From positions 1 to 15,211 of the forward strand of contig CBHROW010000106.1 in assembly GCA_966080355.1 (NCBI GenBank): DNA of 15,211 nucleotides. Direction: 5' to 3'. This stretch comes from Chryseosolibacter sp966080355 (GTDB lineage Bacteria; Bacteroidota; Bacteroidia; Cytophagales; Cyclobacteriaceae). Position numbers and translations under genes: made by a program. This document shows positions 1-7,422 of this stretch, piece by piece; the stretch's first letter is position 1; each line of letters opens with the position of its first letter. The notes under the pieces were generated by a model. That model was not told the origin of the DNA. It was given only the letters and a program-made list of their open reading frames with translations, and made no database searches.

Positions 1-391
1 CTCCGGGATTCATATAAAGCATGCCGTTATATGCAGGATCTTTTTTGATTCGGAGGATATGGGAATGCCCGCAAATAAAAATGTCAGGGACTTTCGTTTT
101 CAGGATCTTTTTTATTCGGGGGTTGTAGTTTGGTGGAGCTCCGCCAATGTGCGTGATCCAAACTGTCAGATCCTCGCATGAAAACCAGTTATCTTCAGGA
201 AATCGGATTTGCATGTCGCGGTCGTCAATGTTGCCGAATACTGCGCGCAAAGGTTTAAAATGCTCCAAGGCATCCGCCACCCTGCGATCGCCAATGTCGC
301 CTGCATGCCAGACCTCATCGCAATTTTTAAAGTATTCAAAAACGCGAGCGTCAAGAAATCCATGCGTGTCTGAAATCAATCCGATCTTCAT
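1..391 (-). CDS. Metallophosphoesterase, YfcE/MJ0936-type (partial, 3' end beyond the window)
   Basis: The reverse strand reads without a stop from an ATG at 391 to the left edge, giving 130 residues beginning MKIGLISDTHG. The order of metal-binding motifs of the calcineurin-like phosphoesterase fold is complete as far as it goes: D8 and H10 in DTHG, D32 in AGDIGD, N54 in GNID, H81 in ITHIGG, and H109/H111 in GHSH. Family proteins are small cytoplasmic phosphodiesterases of about 160-170 residues that use two divalent metals (often Mn). Only the last few tens of residues should therefore be missing. The compact GHSH spacing fits the YfcE/MJ0936 group rather than large 5'-nucleotidases. The natural substrate cannot be told. 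It is transcribed divergently from the DUF3857 gene, with 98 bp between the starts. Confidence 0.9.
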   Translation of the reverse strand, partial: MKIGLISDTHGFLDARVFEYFKNCDEVWHAGDIGDRRVADALEHFKPLRAVFGNIDDRDMQIRFPEDNWFSCEDLTVWITHIGGAPPNYNPRIKKILKTKVPDIFICGHSHILRIKKDPAYNGMLYMNPG

Positions 392-489
392 GATCTTAAA
401 AATAGATAAGCATTAACGGATTACCTTACACCGGGCCGGCTGCGCAGGTCTTTTTTATTAATTTTAGATTTCACATCACAAAAGATCCC

Positions 490-2454
490 ATGCGTCATTG
501 TCTAGCAGCTGTCTTTGTTTTAATGGGCTACATGGTCTATGCTCAAACCGACTTCGATTTTGGAAAAGTGACATGGAATGAAGTCGACATGACAAGTTAT
601 GTGCGTGATTCTTCCGCTGTTGCCGTAGTATTGAACGAGTTCGGTCACGCTTACCTTGATGATGCAAATGAGCACAATCTGCTTTTTAAATATCATGTAA
701 AGATCAAAATACTCAAGCAGGAAGGGTTACAGTATGCGGACATTGAAATTCCGCTGGCGAAGATCGAAAAGAAATCGGAAGTGCTCCGCGAGGTAAAGGC
801 ATCTTCGTTTACACTTGTTGATGGTAAAGTTGTCGAAAGTCAGGTGCCATCGAAAAGCGTGTTTACGGAAAATCGCACAAATCATGATATCAAAAAATTA
901 GCGATTCCCAATGTTCGCGTTGGTAGCGTGATCGAATTTGCTTATACACTAGAATCACCATTCCTGTTCAAGTTCAGATCGTGGGAGTTTCAATCGGAGA
1001 TCCCAAAAGTGTACAGTGAATATTGTGCGCGCATTCCGGGAAATTATCTGTATAACATCACACTGAAAGGCTACCTCAAGTTGGTCAAGAATGAAAATGG
1101 GCTTGAGAAAGGTTGTTTTAATGTAGGCGGAGGAAATGTGGCCGATTGCGCAGTCTACAACTTTGCCATGAAAGACATCCCGGCTTTTGTGGAAGAAGAT
1201 TATATGACCGCGAAGTCCAATTTTTTGTCTGCCATCAATTTTGAACTTTCCGAAATACATTTCTTCGATGGCCGCGTTGACAAAGTGACCAAAGAATGGA
1301 AAGATGCTGAGCTTGAGTTGCGGCAGTATGGTGAGTTTGGTCAGCAGTTGAAGAAAGCCGATGGCGTGATGAGAGATATTATCACTCCACTGGTTGCTCA
1401 GGAGACTGATCCGCTAATGAAGGCTAAAAAGATCTATGAATTTGTTTCGCATACCTACGAGTGGAATTCAAGCATGGGAATCGCTACAGACAAAGGTGTG
1501 AAAAAAACTTTTGAAACGAAGTCGGGAAACGTTGCTGATATCAATTTCCTGCTCATCGGTGCATTGCGCGCAGCCGGGCTCGAAGTTGACCCCGTGATCC
1601 TTTCCACCCGATCAAACGGCCTGCCTACGGAATTGCATCCGGTCATTACCGACTTTAATTATGTCATTGCGCGTATTAATATCGGTGACAAATCGATCTT
1701 GCTCGATGCTACCGATCCTTTCCATCCTTTCGGTCTCTTGCCTGAGCGGTGTCTTAACGGCAAAGGTCGTGTAATGACAGAAAAGACCTCCTATTGGATA
1801 GACCTCAAGCCCGCTGAAAAAGCCAAGAAAGTTTCCAACCTCAAACTTTCGCTGGATACCTATGGATCTATAACAGGCACCGTGCAAACAACTTATACCG
1901 GATACGAAGCCGTCAAGATCCGTAAAGCCATCAGTCGATTTGAAAAACAGGACGAATTTGTAAACAGCTTGAGTGAGAAAGTTCCGGGTCTTGAGATCAC
2001 CGGTTTTCAAATACAGAATTACCAAGAGGTTGACCGGCCATTGGTATTGCAGCTTGACTTGTCATTTGCGGCATTCGATCAGCCGAATGCCAACAATTTT
2101 CTTCTCAGCCCTTTTATTTTCGATCGCGAAAAAGAAAATCCATTCAAATCACAGGAGCGATTGTATCCGGTAGATTTCGGCAGTCCGCGTGAGATCATTA
2201 ACATGTTCACCCTTGATTTTCCAACGGAGTTTCAGATTGCCAATATACCGGAACGTATAGCCCTTTCGTTGCCCAACGCGGGAGGCCGATACCTGTTCCA
2301 GGCAACCGGTGACTCAAGTCGCTTATCGGTAAGCCACTCGCTGCTGATCAATAAATCAGTGTTCACAGCCGATGAATACAGGTACCTTCGTGAGCTCTAC
2401 AGCCGCATCATTCAGGTGCACAATGAGGAGATTATTTTCCAGAGAAAACTCTAG
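490..2454 (+). CDS. Exported DUF3857 / transglutaminase-like protein, catalytic Cys and His apparently lost
   Basis: A 654-residue protein with a signal peptide (residues 1-19, ending VYAQ), so it acts in the periplasm or at the cell surface. Residues about 45-230 resemble the DUF3857 beta-sandwich, with a stretch around ESQVPSKSVFTENRTNHDIK and VGSVIEFAYTLESP. Residues about 290-420 look like a transglutaminase-like papain fold, with helix KIYEFVSHTYEWN, then SGNVADINFLLIGALRAAGL, FNYVIARI and LLDATDP. The C-terminal 230 residues look beta-rich. In active members the helix starts with a Cys and the next strand carries a His. Here those places hold V348/A349 and Y391, and only the Asp (D406) is kept. 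This suggests a binding or structural role rather than peptide cleavage or cross-linking. It stands alone, 116 bp before the next gene. The ATG at 490 gives a good signal peptide. The domain call is firm; the role is unknown. Confidence 0.88.
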   Translation: MRHCLAAVFVLMGYMVYAQTDFDFGKVTWNEVDMTSYVRDSSAVAVVLNEFGHAYLDDANEHNLLFKYHVKIKILKQEGLQYADIEIPLAKIEKKSEVLREVKASSFTLVDGKVVESQVPSKSVFTENRTNHDIKKLAIPNVRVGSVIEFAYTLESPFLFKFRSWEFQSEIPKVYSEYCARIPGNYLYNITLKGYLKLVKNENGLEKGCFNVGGGNVADCAVYNFAMKDIPAFVEEDYMTAKSNFLSAINFELSEIHFFDGRVDKVTKEWKDAELELRQYGEFGQQLKKADGVMRDIITPLVAQETDPLMKAKKIYEFVSHTYEWNSSMGIATDKGVKKTFETKSGNVADINFLLIGALRAAGLEVDPVILSTRSNGLPTELHPVITDFNYVIARINIGDKSILLDATDPFHPFGLLPERCLNGKGRVMTEKTSYWIDLKPAEKAKKVSNLKLSLDTYGSITGTVQTTYTGYEAVKIRKAISRFEKQDEFVNSLSEKVPGLEITGFQIQNYQEVDRPLVLQLDLSFAAFDQPNANNFLLSPFIFDREKENPFKSQERLYPVDFGSPREIINMFTLDFPTEFQIANIPERIALSLPNAGGRYLFQATGDSSRLSVSHSLLINKSVFTADEYRYLRELYSRIIQVHNEEIIFQRKL

Positions 2455-2466
2455 AAAATTCAACGG

Positions 2467-2491
2467 TTCAAATTGAAAGTTGAGCGCTCAA
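2467..2491. repeat. Two short dyads in the 2455-2570 intergenic gap
   Basis: TTCAA-A-TTGAA at 2467-2477 is directly followed by a perfect 12-bp palindrome TTGAGCGCTCAA at 2480-2491. They lie just after the stop of the DUF3857 gene and 80 bp before the next start. Neither has a T-run right after it, so an intrinsic terminator is not convincing. An operator is possible but unproven. Confidence 0.3.
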
Positions 2492-2570
2492 AAACGTCAC
2501 TGATACAGTTTTGCTGTGCACCGCCCATCGCGCAAAGTAAATTGCAGTCCATTTAAAATTAGTTTACCCT

Positions 2571-3173
2571 ATGAAGCGTGCAATGATGTTGATGATCGGG
2601 ATGTTGGTAGTCGGTTCTGTTGTTGCGCAGACCGCAGATGATGCGCTCAGACGTGATTCCCAAACCCTTCGCGAGCGTTACCTCGTGATGAAAATGAAGT
2701 CACAGAACTACCAGGAGTACAAAGTGATCAAAGAAAACCTGCTGGATAGTTGGTGGAAGATCGTCACCGATTCATTGGATGCCAAGCAAGCGGCTATTAG
2801 AAACTCTAAACTCGAAGCTGCCAATCTTCAAACGGAATTGAATAAAAATATCGAGACGCTGAAAGCCAAGGAAGACTCGATGAAAGACATTGTTTACGCA
2901 AGCTCCCATATCACAGTGCTTGGAATCAATTTTGACAAAGGATTTTTTGCAGCGATGGTAGGTGTAATTCTGCTTGTTGCCGCCCTTGTTATTGCCGGAG
3001 TCATTTACAGTATGAAGGTGATGAAGAAAAACCTTTCCGAAAAAGAAGACCTCGCCCGGACCATCAGCGTAGAGTACGAAGAATACAAGCGCAAAGCGAT
3101 GGATAAGCAGACCAAGCTTTCACGAGAGCTCCAAAATGAGCGGAATAAGCTTATGGAGTTGGGTGCGCTTTAA
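2571..3173 (+). CDS. Small exported or membrane-anchored coiled-coil protein, function unknown
   Basis: 200 residues. An N-terminal signal sequence (1-20, ending VVAQ) is followed by a polar helical region (25-110) with SQNYQEYKVIKENLLDSWWK and a likely coiled coil at 70-105. A clear transmembrane helix sits at about 124-147 (GFFAAMVGVILLVAALVIAG). A basic, charged helix (148-198) ends the protein. The predicted arrangement is a helical domain outside the membrane and a short coiled coil in the cytoplasm. Similar small Bacteroidota proteins with an SxNYQEYKVV-like stretch are, from memory, sometimes labelled tRNA (guanine-N1)-methyltransferase in databases. Nothing here supports that: there is no SAM fold and it is exported. 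It converges on the GH16 gene. The reading frame is convincing, the function is not known. Confidence 0.8.
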   Translation: MKRAMMLMIGMLVVGSVVAQTADDALRRDSQTLRERYLVMKMKSQNYQEYKVIKENLLDSWWKIVTDSLDAKQAAIRNSKLEAANLQTELNKNIETLKAKEDSMKDIVYASSHITVLGINFDKGFFAAMVGVILLVAALVIAGVIYSMKVMKKNLSEKEDLARTISVEYEEYKRKAMDKQTKLSRELQNERNKLMELGAL

Positions 3174-3188
3174 TTAGCCAATTCGTCA

Positions 3189-3238
3189 ATTAGCCAATAT
3201 GCCGATGAAAGTCCTTGTGAATTGGCATATTGGCTAAT
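3189..3238. terminator. Perfect 15-bp dyad between convergent genes, probable bidirectional terminator or dispersed palindromic repeat
   Basis: ATTAGCCAATATGCC at 3189-3203 is matched exactly by its reverse complement at 3224-3238. The pairing extends three more positions inward (one G.T), leaving a loop of about 14 nt. A direct copy of AATTAGCCAAT lies at 3172-3182, starting inside the stop codon of the upstream gene, and again at 3188-3198. There is no long T-run after either side (only TTATTTT at about 3253-3259 inside the GH16 gene end). The position between two convergent genes favours transcript ending or 3'-end protection. Confidence 0.55.
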
Positions 3239-3249
3239 CGGCACATCGG

Positions 3250-4059
3250 TTAGTTATTTTGATAAACCCTCACATAATCGACCTCCATCTTCTGCGGCCA
3301 GATCGATTCATCCACGCCCTGTGCTCCACCCCAGTTTCCACCAACAGCTATATTCATGAGAAGGTGAAAGCGTTGATCGAAAGGCCAGCCTTTGTAGTCG
3401 TCAGCGGGATCGCGGGTCACGGAATGATATAGCTTTTCATCAACATAAAAATCCATTTTGTTCTCGGTCCATTCTATCGCGTAGACGTGAAACGCATCTT
3501 GTGCATCCGGAACAGTGATCTTTCCTTCTTTCTGCGTTCCTTTTATGTGATTGTATTTCTCGGTGTGAATAGTGCCGTGAATCACCCCTGGATCGTACCC
3601 TACGTGCTCCATGATGTCGATCTCACCACTCTCCGGCCATCCTCCGTATTTCCAATCTGTCGATAGCATCCAGATGGCAGGCCAAGTGCCTTTTCCGTGT
3701 GGAAGTTTCGCCTTCGCTTCAATGCGGCCATACGTCCAGTCGCCTTTGTTCTTACTGATGATTCGCGTTGACGTATATGTTCTGTCACCCCGTGTTTCCT
3801 TCCGCGCTTCAATCACAAGCATTCCATTTTCAACGCGCACATTGTTGGGTTCGTCAGTATACCATTGGAGTTCATTATTACCCCAGTAGCAATTGTTAGG
3901 ACACCCGTTGCCGAGGTCATAATTCCATTTTGTTGTGTCAGGCGGCCCGTCTTTCTCGAATTCATCGGACCAGACAAGTTTCCGTCCGGAGCTTTCCATG
4001 GGCGTCTTCTGACAGGCTACGCAGGCGATCAACGCCAGCAGAAATAAGAGTTTCTTCAT
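3250..4059 (-). CDS. Glycoside hydrolase family 16 lipoprotein, beta-1,3-glucanase (laminarinase)-like
   Basis: 269 residues beginning MKKLLFLLALIACVACQK. The lipobox LIAC (10-13) makes Cys13 the probable lipidated residue (Cys16 is a second candidate), so the enzyme should be anchored in the envelope. The rest is a single GH16 jelly-roll domain of usual length. Strand VWSDEFEKDGPPDTTKWNYD opens it, GRIEAKAKLPHGKGTWPAIWML holds substrate-cleft aromatics, and GEIDIMEHVG carries the EXDXXE catalytic motif: E146 nucleophile, D148 assisting, E151 acid/base. It ends MEVDYVRVYQN. The extra methionine between D and E (EIDIME, beta-bulge type) fits laminarinases and lichenase-like members rather than the EXDXE plant XTH type. 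The likely substrate is a beta-1,3- or mixed beta-glucan, by family knowledge. No SusC/D pair or other polysaccharide-use gene is nearby. It is divergent from the sigma factor gene, with 203 bp between. Confidence 0.93.
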   Translation of the reverse strand: MKKLLFLLALIACVACQKTPMESSGRKLVWSDEFEKDGPPDTTKWNYDLGNGCPNNCYWGNNELQWYTDEPNNVRVENGMLVIEARKETRGDRTYTSTRIISKNKGDWTYGRIEAKAKLPHGKGTWPAIWMLSTDWKYGGWPESGEIDIMEHVGYDPGVIHGTIHTEKYNHIKGTQKEGKITVPDAQDAFHVYAIEWTENKMDFYVDEKLYHSVTRDPADDYKGWPFDQRFHLLMNIAVGGNWGGAQGVDESIWPQKMEVDYVRVYQNN

Positions 4060-4262
4060 TGTTTTGGTTTAGCTATTAAATATACTGCAGCGCCCGGAAG
4101 ACACAAATCGAAGGACCCGTTGGGAGGAGAATTGCACCACCAGCTCGCTAAGTTTTCGGCTACATTTCCACCACCTGGCTTCCCAGCACCTCCACCCAGA
4201 ATTAAACTCGCAGAATCTTTAACTTTATCTGTAACCTTATTAGACACGCAGAGTTTCCCACT

Positions 4263-4835
4263 TTGAAAACAACATCTGACTTGGACTCACTAGCGGATAA
4301 TACCTTGATGATCAAGGTGAAAGAAGGCGACCTCGACAAGCTAGGCTTACTTTTCGAACGCTATAAGAAGCCCTTGTTCGGGTTTTTCTACGGCCTGACC
4401 AAAGACGCTGAACTTTGCGAAGACCTTGTTCAGAACGTGTTCTTCCGCATACTGAAATACCGGTATTTGTTTCGTGGCGATGGCGACTTCCGAACCTGGA
4501 TGTTTCACATCGCGCGAAATGTAAACCACGATCATTTTAGGAAGAACAAGTGGAAGTTGAAGGAATCGCTGGATTCGTGGGAAGACCGGCTTGGTACCAG
4601 TGAAAACCGCGCAACAGAATTCCAGCACGATGACGAAATGCAGCTCTTGTCTCTTGCGATGGAACGGCTCCCGGAAGACAGACGCGAAATATTGATGCTG
4701 AGCAAATTCCAGGATAAGAAATATAAAGAGATCGGGGAGATACTCGGATGTTCGGAAGGAGCAGTGAAAGTGAAAGTGTTCAGGGCGCTGCAGGAGTTAA
4801 AAGAAGTTTATAAAGAATTGGAAAAGCATTTATGA
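4263..4835 (+). CDS. RNA polymerase ECF-type sigma factor (module A)
   Basis: 190 residues. Region sigma-2 covers about residues 24-93: LLFERYKKPLFGFFYGL, then the core-binding and -10 recognition helices EDLVQNVFFRILKYRYLF and FRTWMFHIARNVNHDHFRK. Sigma-4 covers about 128-182 with LPEDRREILMLSKFQ and the helix-turn-helix KYKEIGEILGCSEGAVKVKV. The frame opens with TTG at 4263. No in-frame ATG lies between the upstream stop at 4203 and Met16 (ATG at 4308). TTG is chosen because it gives the usual short leader before sigma-2; 4308 would cut close to the domain. The stop overlaps the next start (ATGA at 4832-4835), so sigma and partner are probably coupled in translation. It should direct core polymerase to a small regulon, perhaps including its own operon. 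Sigma family certain, target genes unknown. Confidence 0.93.
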   Translation: MKTTSDLDSLADNTLMIKVKEGDLDKLGLLFERYKKPLFGFFYGLTKDAELCEDLVQNVFFRILKYRYLFRGDGDFRTWMFHIARNVNHDHFRKNKWKLKESLDSWEDRLGTSENRATEFQHDDEMQLLSLAMERLPEDRREILMLSKFQDKKYKEIGEILGCSEGAVKVKVFRALQELKEVYKELEKHL

Positions 4836-5626
4836 ATATGGAATCGTCAAGAATTCAGGAACTGATCAACCGGTATAATTCCGGGAATGCTACAGATCAA
4901 GAGGTCAGGGAGATCGAGGCCCTGCTCGAATCGGGAAAAATTGAATTGAACGAATTGACGGCTGTCGATAAACTCCAACACGTGATCGACTCGATGAAAT
5001 TCCCTTCACCATCAGAAAATCTGGACGACCGCTTCTACCAGATGCTTGCCCTGGAGAAGAGAAGCAAAGATTCATTTTCCTGGGGGAAATTCTTTTCATG
5101 GCCTGAATTAGCGCCTCGTTTAGCGCTTGCATCGATAACATTGATCCTTGGCATCGGCATCGGATATTTTACACGCCCAGCAGCATCGGTTGGAGGCAGC
5201 GAACAGATCTCTGAAATGAACAAGCAGCTTGTTGATCTGAAAGAAATGATGATGTTAAATCTGCTCGAAAAAGAATCCGCAACAGAACGCCTGAAAGCCG
5301 TAAGCCTTACCTCCGAAATGAATTCGGCAAGCGCGAAAGTTACTTCCGCTTTGGTGGAAACGCTTAACAATGATGAAAACGTAAACGTGCGTCTTGCAGC
5401 ACTCGAGGCTTTAAAACCTTATTCGCGCAACAGTCATGTACGCGAAGCGCTGATCCGTTCGATAGCCAAGCAAGATTCACCCCTGGTGCAAGTAGCACTT
5501 GCCGAAGCCATGGCTGAGCTCCAGGTGAAATCATCGGTGAAGGAACTTGAAAAGATCGTGAACTCTGACAAGACTCCTAAAGATGTGAAGAACAGAATCA
5601 AACAAAGTATCGACATTTTAATCTGA
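4832..5626 (+). CDS. Single-pass membrane protein with HEAT-like repeats, probable anti-sigma or signal partner of the preceding sigma factor
   Basis: 264 residues. The N-terminal cytoplasmic part (1-92) is helical: RIQELINRYNSGNATDQEVREIEALLESG is like the short segments at the start of many Bacteroidota anti-sigma-like proteins. A transmembrane helix lies at about 95-113 (APRLALASITLILGIGIGYF). Outside the membrane come a helix at 125-148 and then HEAT-like helical repeats at about 150-264, with VNVRLAALEALKPY, SPLVQVALAEAMAEL and KELEKIVNSDKTPKDVKNRI. The gene starts inside the sigma stop codon. That overlap, the size and the membrane layout make it the natural sigma regulator, though no classic zinc anti-sigma HXXXCXXC motif is present. 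The HEAT part could sense envelope proteins or bind the downstream secreted products. Topology is well supported; anti-sigma activity is inferred. Confidence 0.8.
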   Translation: MNMESSRIQELINRYNSGNATDQEVREIEALLESGKIELNELTAVDKLQHVIDSMKFPSPSENLDDRFYQMLALEKRSKDSFSWGKFFSWPELAPRLALASITLILGIGIGYFTRPAASVGGSEQISEMNKQLVDLKEMMMLNLLEKESATERLKAVSLTSEMNSASAKVTSALVETLNNDENVNVRLAALEALKPYSRNSHVREALIRSIAKQDSPLVQVALAEAMAELQVKSSVKELEKIVNSDKTPKDVKNRIKQSIDILI

Positions 5627-5631
5627 TCACT

Positions 5632-6531
5632 ATGAAAAATATTTTGACCATACTCGCCTGTGCCTGCTCGACACTGTGTCTGGCGCAAGAATTCAGCGAA
5701 ACGATCACGAAGGAGTATACTTTCGAAAAGAAAACTGCAGACAACGCTGTGATGATCGCCAACATCAACGGTAACGTGAAGGTGAGTGGATATTCCGGTG
5801 ATAAAGTGTTGCTGGAGGTGAAGCGCACGATATACGCAAAGACAGATGCACGTCTTGAAAAAGGAAAACAAGAGCTGAAGCTGGGCATGGTCGACCGTGC
5901 CGATACGCTGATCTTCTATATTGAAGATGCCTGCAATACCTTCGGACAAAATCAGAAACGGAGGAACAATAATGGCGTCTTCCACAACGGCTGGGGCTAT
6001 AACTGGAATTGCAATAACGACAACGACTGTCGCACGGTATATGACTATCGTATGGACTTCACAGTGAAAGTTCCGTCTGGTGTACATGTGCTCGTCAGCA
6101 CGATCAATGAAGGCAATGTTGAAGTTGAGAACGTAAAAGGAGTTGTGGATGCCAACAACATCAACGGAAGTATCCGGCTGACAAACCTAGTGCGTGAGGC
6201 CGAGGCCTCGACCATCAATGGCGATGTGGATATCGACTACACGGTCAATCCATCCAAAGATTGCCGGTTTTATTCCCTCAATGGCGACATCAACGCAAAT
6301 TTTGTGAAAGGACTTGCCGCGAGCCTGAGCTTCGAAAGCTTCAATGGAAATTTTTACACGAACATCGACAAGATGGAGCAGCTTCCTGCAAGTGTTGAAA
6401 AATCAAATAAAGGTGAAGGCATCCGATACAAAGTGAACGGCAACCGATATAAAGTCGGAACGGGTGGCGCAGCGTATCTCGACTTTGAGACCTTCAATGG
6501 AAATGTATACCTGAAAGAAAAAACAAACTAA
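5632..6531 (+). CDS. Secreted DUF4097-like repeat protein (first of two)
   Basis: 299 residues with a signal peptide (about 1-18, LCLA before QE). The mature protein is beta-rich with repeated Asn-Gly turns of the form xNGxhxh: NINGNVKVSG (44-53), NINGSIRLTN (176-185), STINGDVDI (193-201), SLNGDINA (215-222), SFNGNFYTN (236-244) and TFNGNVYL (287-294). This pattern is typical of DUF4097 and related adhesin-like beta-solenoids. An Asn-rich, Cys-containing stretch at 100-133 (Cys 101, 127 and 133) interrupts the repeats. The gene starts 5 nt after the HEAT-repeat gene, so it is in the sigma operon, and it is followed 40 nt later by a second protein of the same kind. It probably sits in the periplasm or at the surface. 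Ligand or partner is unknown. A lipobox is not convincing. Confidence 0.82.
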   Translation: MKNILTILACACSTLCLAQEFSETITKEYTFEKKTADNAVMIANINGNVKVSGYSGDKVLLEVKRTIYAKTDARLEKGKQELKLGMVDRADTLIFYIEDACNTFGQNQKRRNNNGVFHNGWGYNWNCNNDNDCRTVYDYRMDFTVKVPSGVHVLVSTINEGNVEVENVKGVVDANNINGSIRLTNLVREAEASTINGDVDIDYTVNPSKDCRFYSLNGDINANFVKGLAASLSFESFNGNFYTNIDKMEQLPASVEKSNKGEGIRYKVNGNRYKVGTGGAAYLDFETFNGNVYLKEKTN

Positions 6532-6571
6532 AGGAAACGAGTATCTGGAATTTTTTAATCAACGAAACGAA

Positions 6572-7402
6572 ATGAAAAAGCAAGTATTAACGGTAGCCTT
6601 ATCCTTGATCACGTTAGGGTTAATTCTGATTGGTTCTTCAGCTTTCGCGCAGGGCAACAACGAATTTGTGATCCCGCTCAGCGACCCCGCGAAACGCGCC
6701 AAGCTTAAAGCACACCTTAACTATGGATCGATTACAATCAAGGGAACGGCCCGCAAAGATATCCTTGTCAAATACAGCACAGAAGCTGACGATGATGACG
6801 ACCGAGACCACAACCGCAAGAACGTAGAAGGCATGAAACGCGTGAGCGGTGGAGGAATGGATCTTGAGGCGGCCGAAAATGCAAACAGCGTTCGCGTGCA
6901 ATCCAATTCGTGGAACAACAAAATGGATCTGCAGATAGAAGTTCCTTCAGGGATCGACATCGATGCGCACACGTACAATGACGGAGATCTGGTTCTCACA
7001 AACATCCAGGGAGAGCTCACGCTCACGAACTACAATGGCGAAATTACCGCGCTCAATGTTTCAGGTTCGGTGGTGGCGACAACATACAACGGTGAAATTA
7101 AAGTGACATTCGACAAGGTCACCGAAGACACTCCGATGTCGTACACCACTTACAACGGTGATATCGATATCACGCTTCCCGCTGCAACCAAAGCTTCGTT
7201 CAAGATGAAGACAGAACAGGGTGAGATCTATACGGGCTTTGAAATGGACATCACCAGCAGTGGACCGGTTCAGCAAAAAGACACACGTTCCGGAACATTC
7301 AAGGTGGTGATCGATGACTGGAAGAAAGGCAACATCAATGGCGGAGGCCCGCAGGTTACGATGAAGAATTACAACGGAGATATCTACATCCGAAAGAAAT
7401 AA
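6572..7402 (+). CDS. Secreted DUF4097-like repeat protein (second of two)
   Basis: 276 residues. The signal peptide ends SAFA at about residue 26. It shares its design with the preceding protein: a beta-solenoid-like domain with regularly spaced Asn-Gly turns, here mostly preceded by Tyr. Examples are TYNDGDLVL (134-142), NYNGEITAL (153-161), TYNGEIKVT (171-179), TYNGDIDIT (193-201) and the final NYNGDIYI (266-273). VPSGIDIDA (124-132) matches VPSGVHVLV of the first protein. An acidic stretch at 71-80 (five Asp in a row at 73-77) could bind cations. The two genes look like an old tandem duplication that has diverged strongly. The gene ends 20 bp before a strong terminator hairpin, marking the end of module A. 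Confidence 0.83.
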   Translation: MKKQVLTVALSLITLGLILIGSSAFAQGNNEFVIPLSDPAKRAKLKAHLNYGSITIKGTARKDILVKYSTEADDDDDRDHNRKNVEGMKRVSGGGMDLEAAENANSVRVQSNSWNNKMDLQIEVPSGIDIDAHTYNDGDLVLTNIQGELTLTNYNGEITALNVSGSVVATTYNGEIKVTFDKVTEDTPMSYTTYNGDIDITLPAATKASFKMKTEQGEIYTGFEMDITSSGPVQQKDTRSGTFKVVIDDWKKGNINGGGPQVTMKNYNGDIYIRKK

Positions 7403-7422
7403 TTCCCGGGATTTAACACGTG

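Noticed and set aside
459..466. TAATTTTA, a possible -7 box before the DUF3857 gene
   Set aside because: Seven of eight positions fit TAnnTTTG, but in an AT-rich stretch with no -33 partner this is expected by chance.
4056..4247. 63-codon minus-strand frame between the GH16 and sigma genes, overlapping the GH16 start
   Set aside because: Gly/Pro/Ser-rich translation with no recognisable domain, lying in the divergent promoter region; more likely chance.
5434..6087. 217-codon minus-strand frame opposite the HEAT-repeat and first secreted genes
   Set aside because: Spans the junction of two well-supported genes and has no recognisable motif; a shadow frame.
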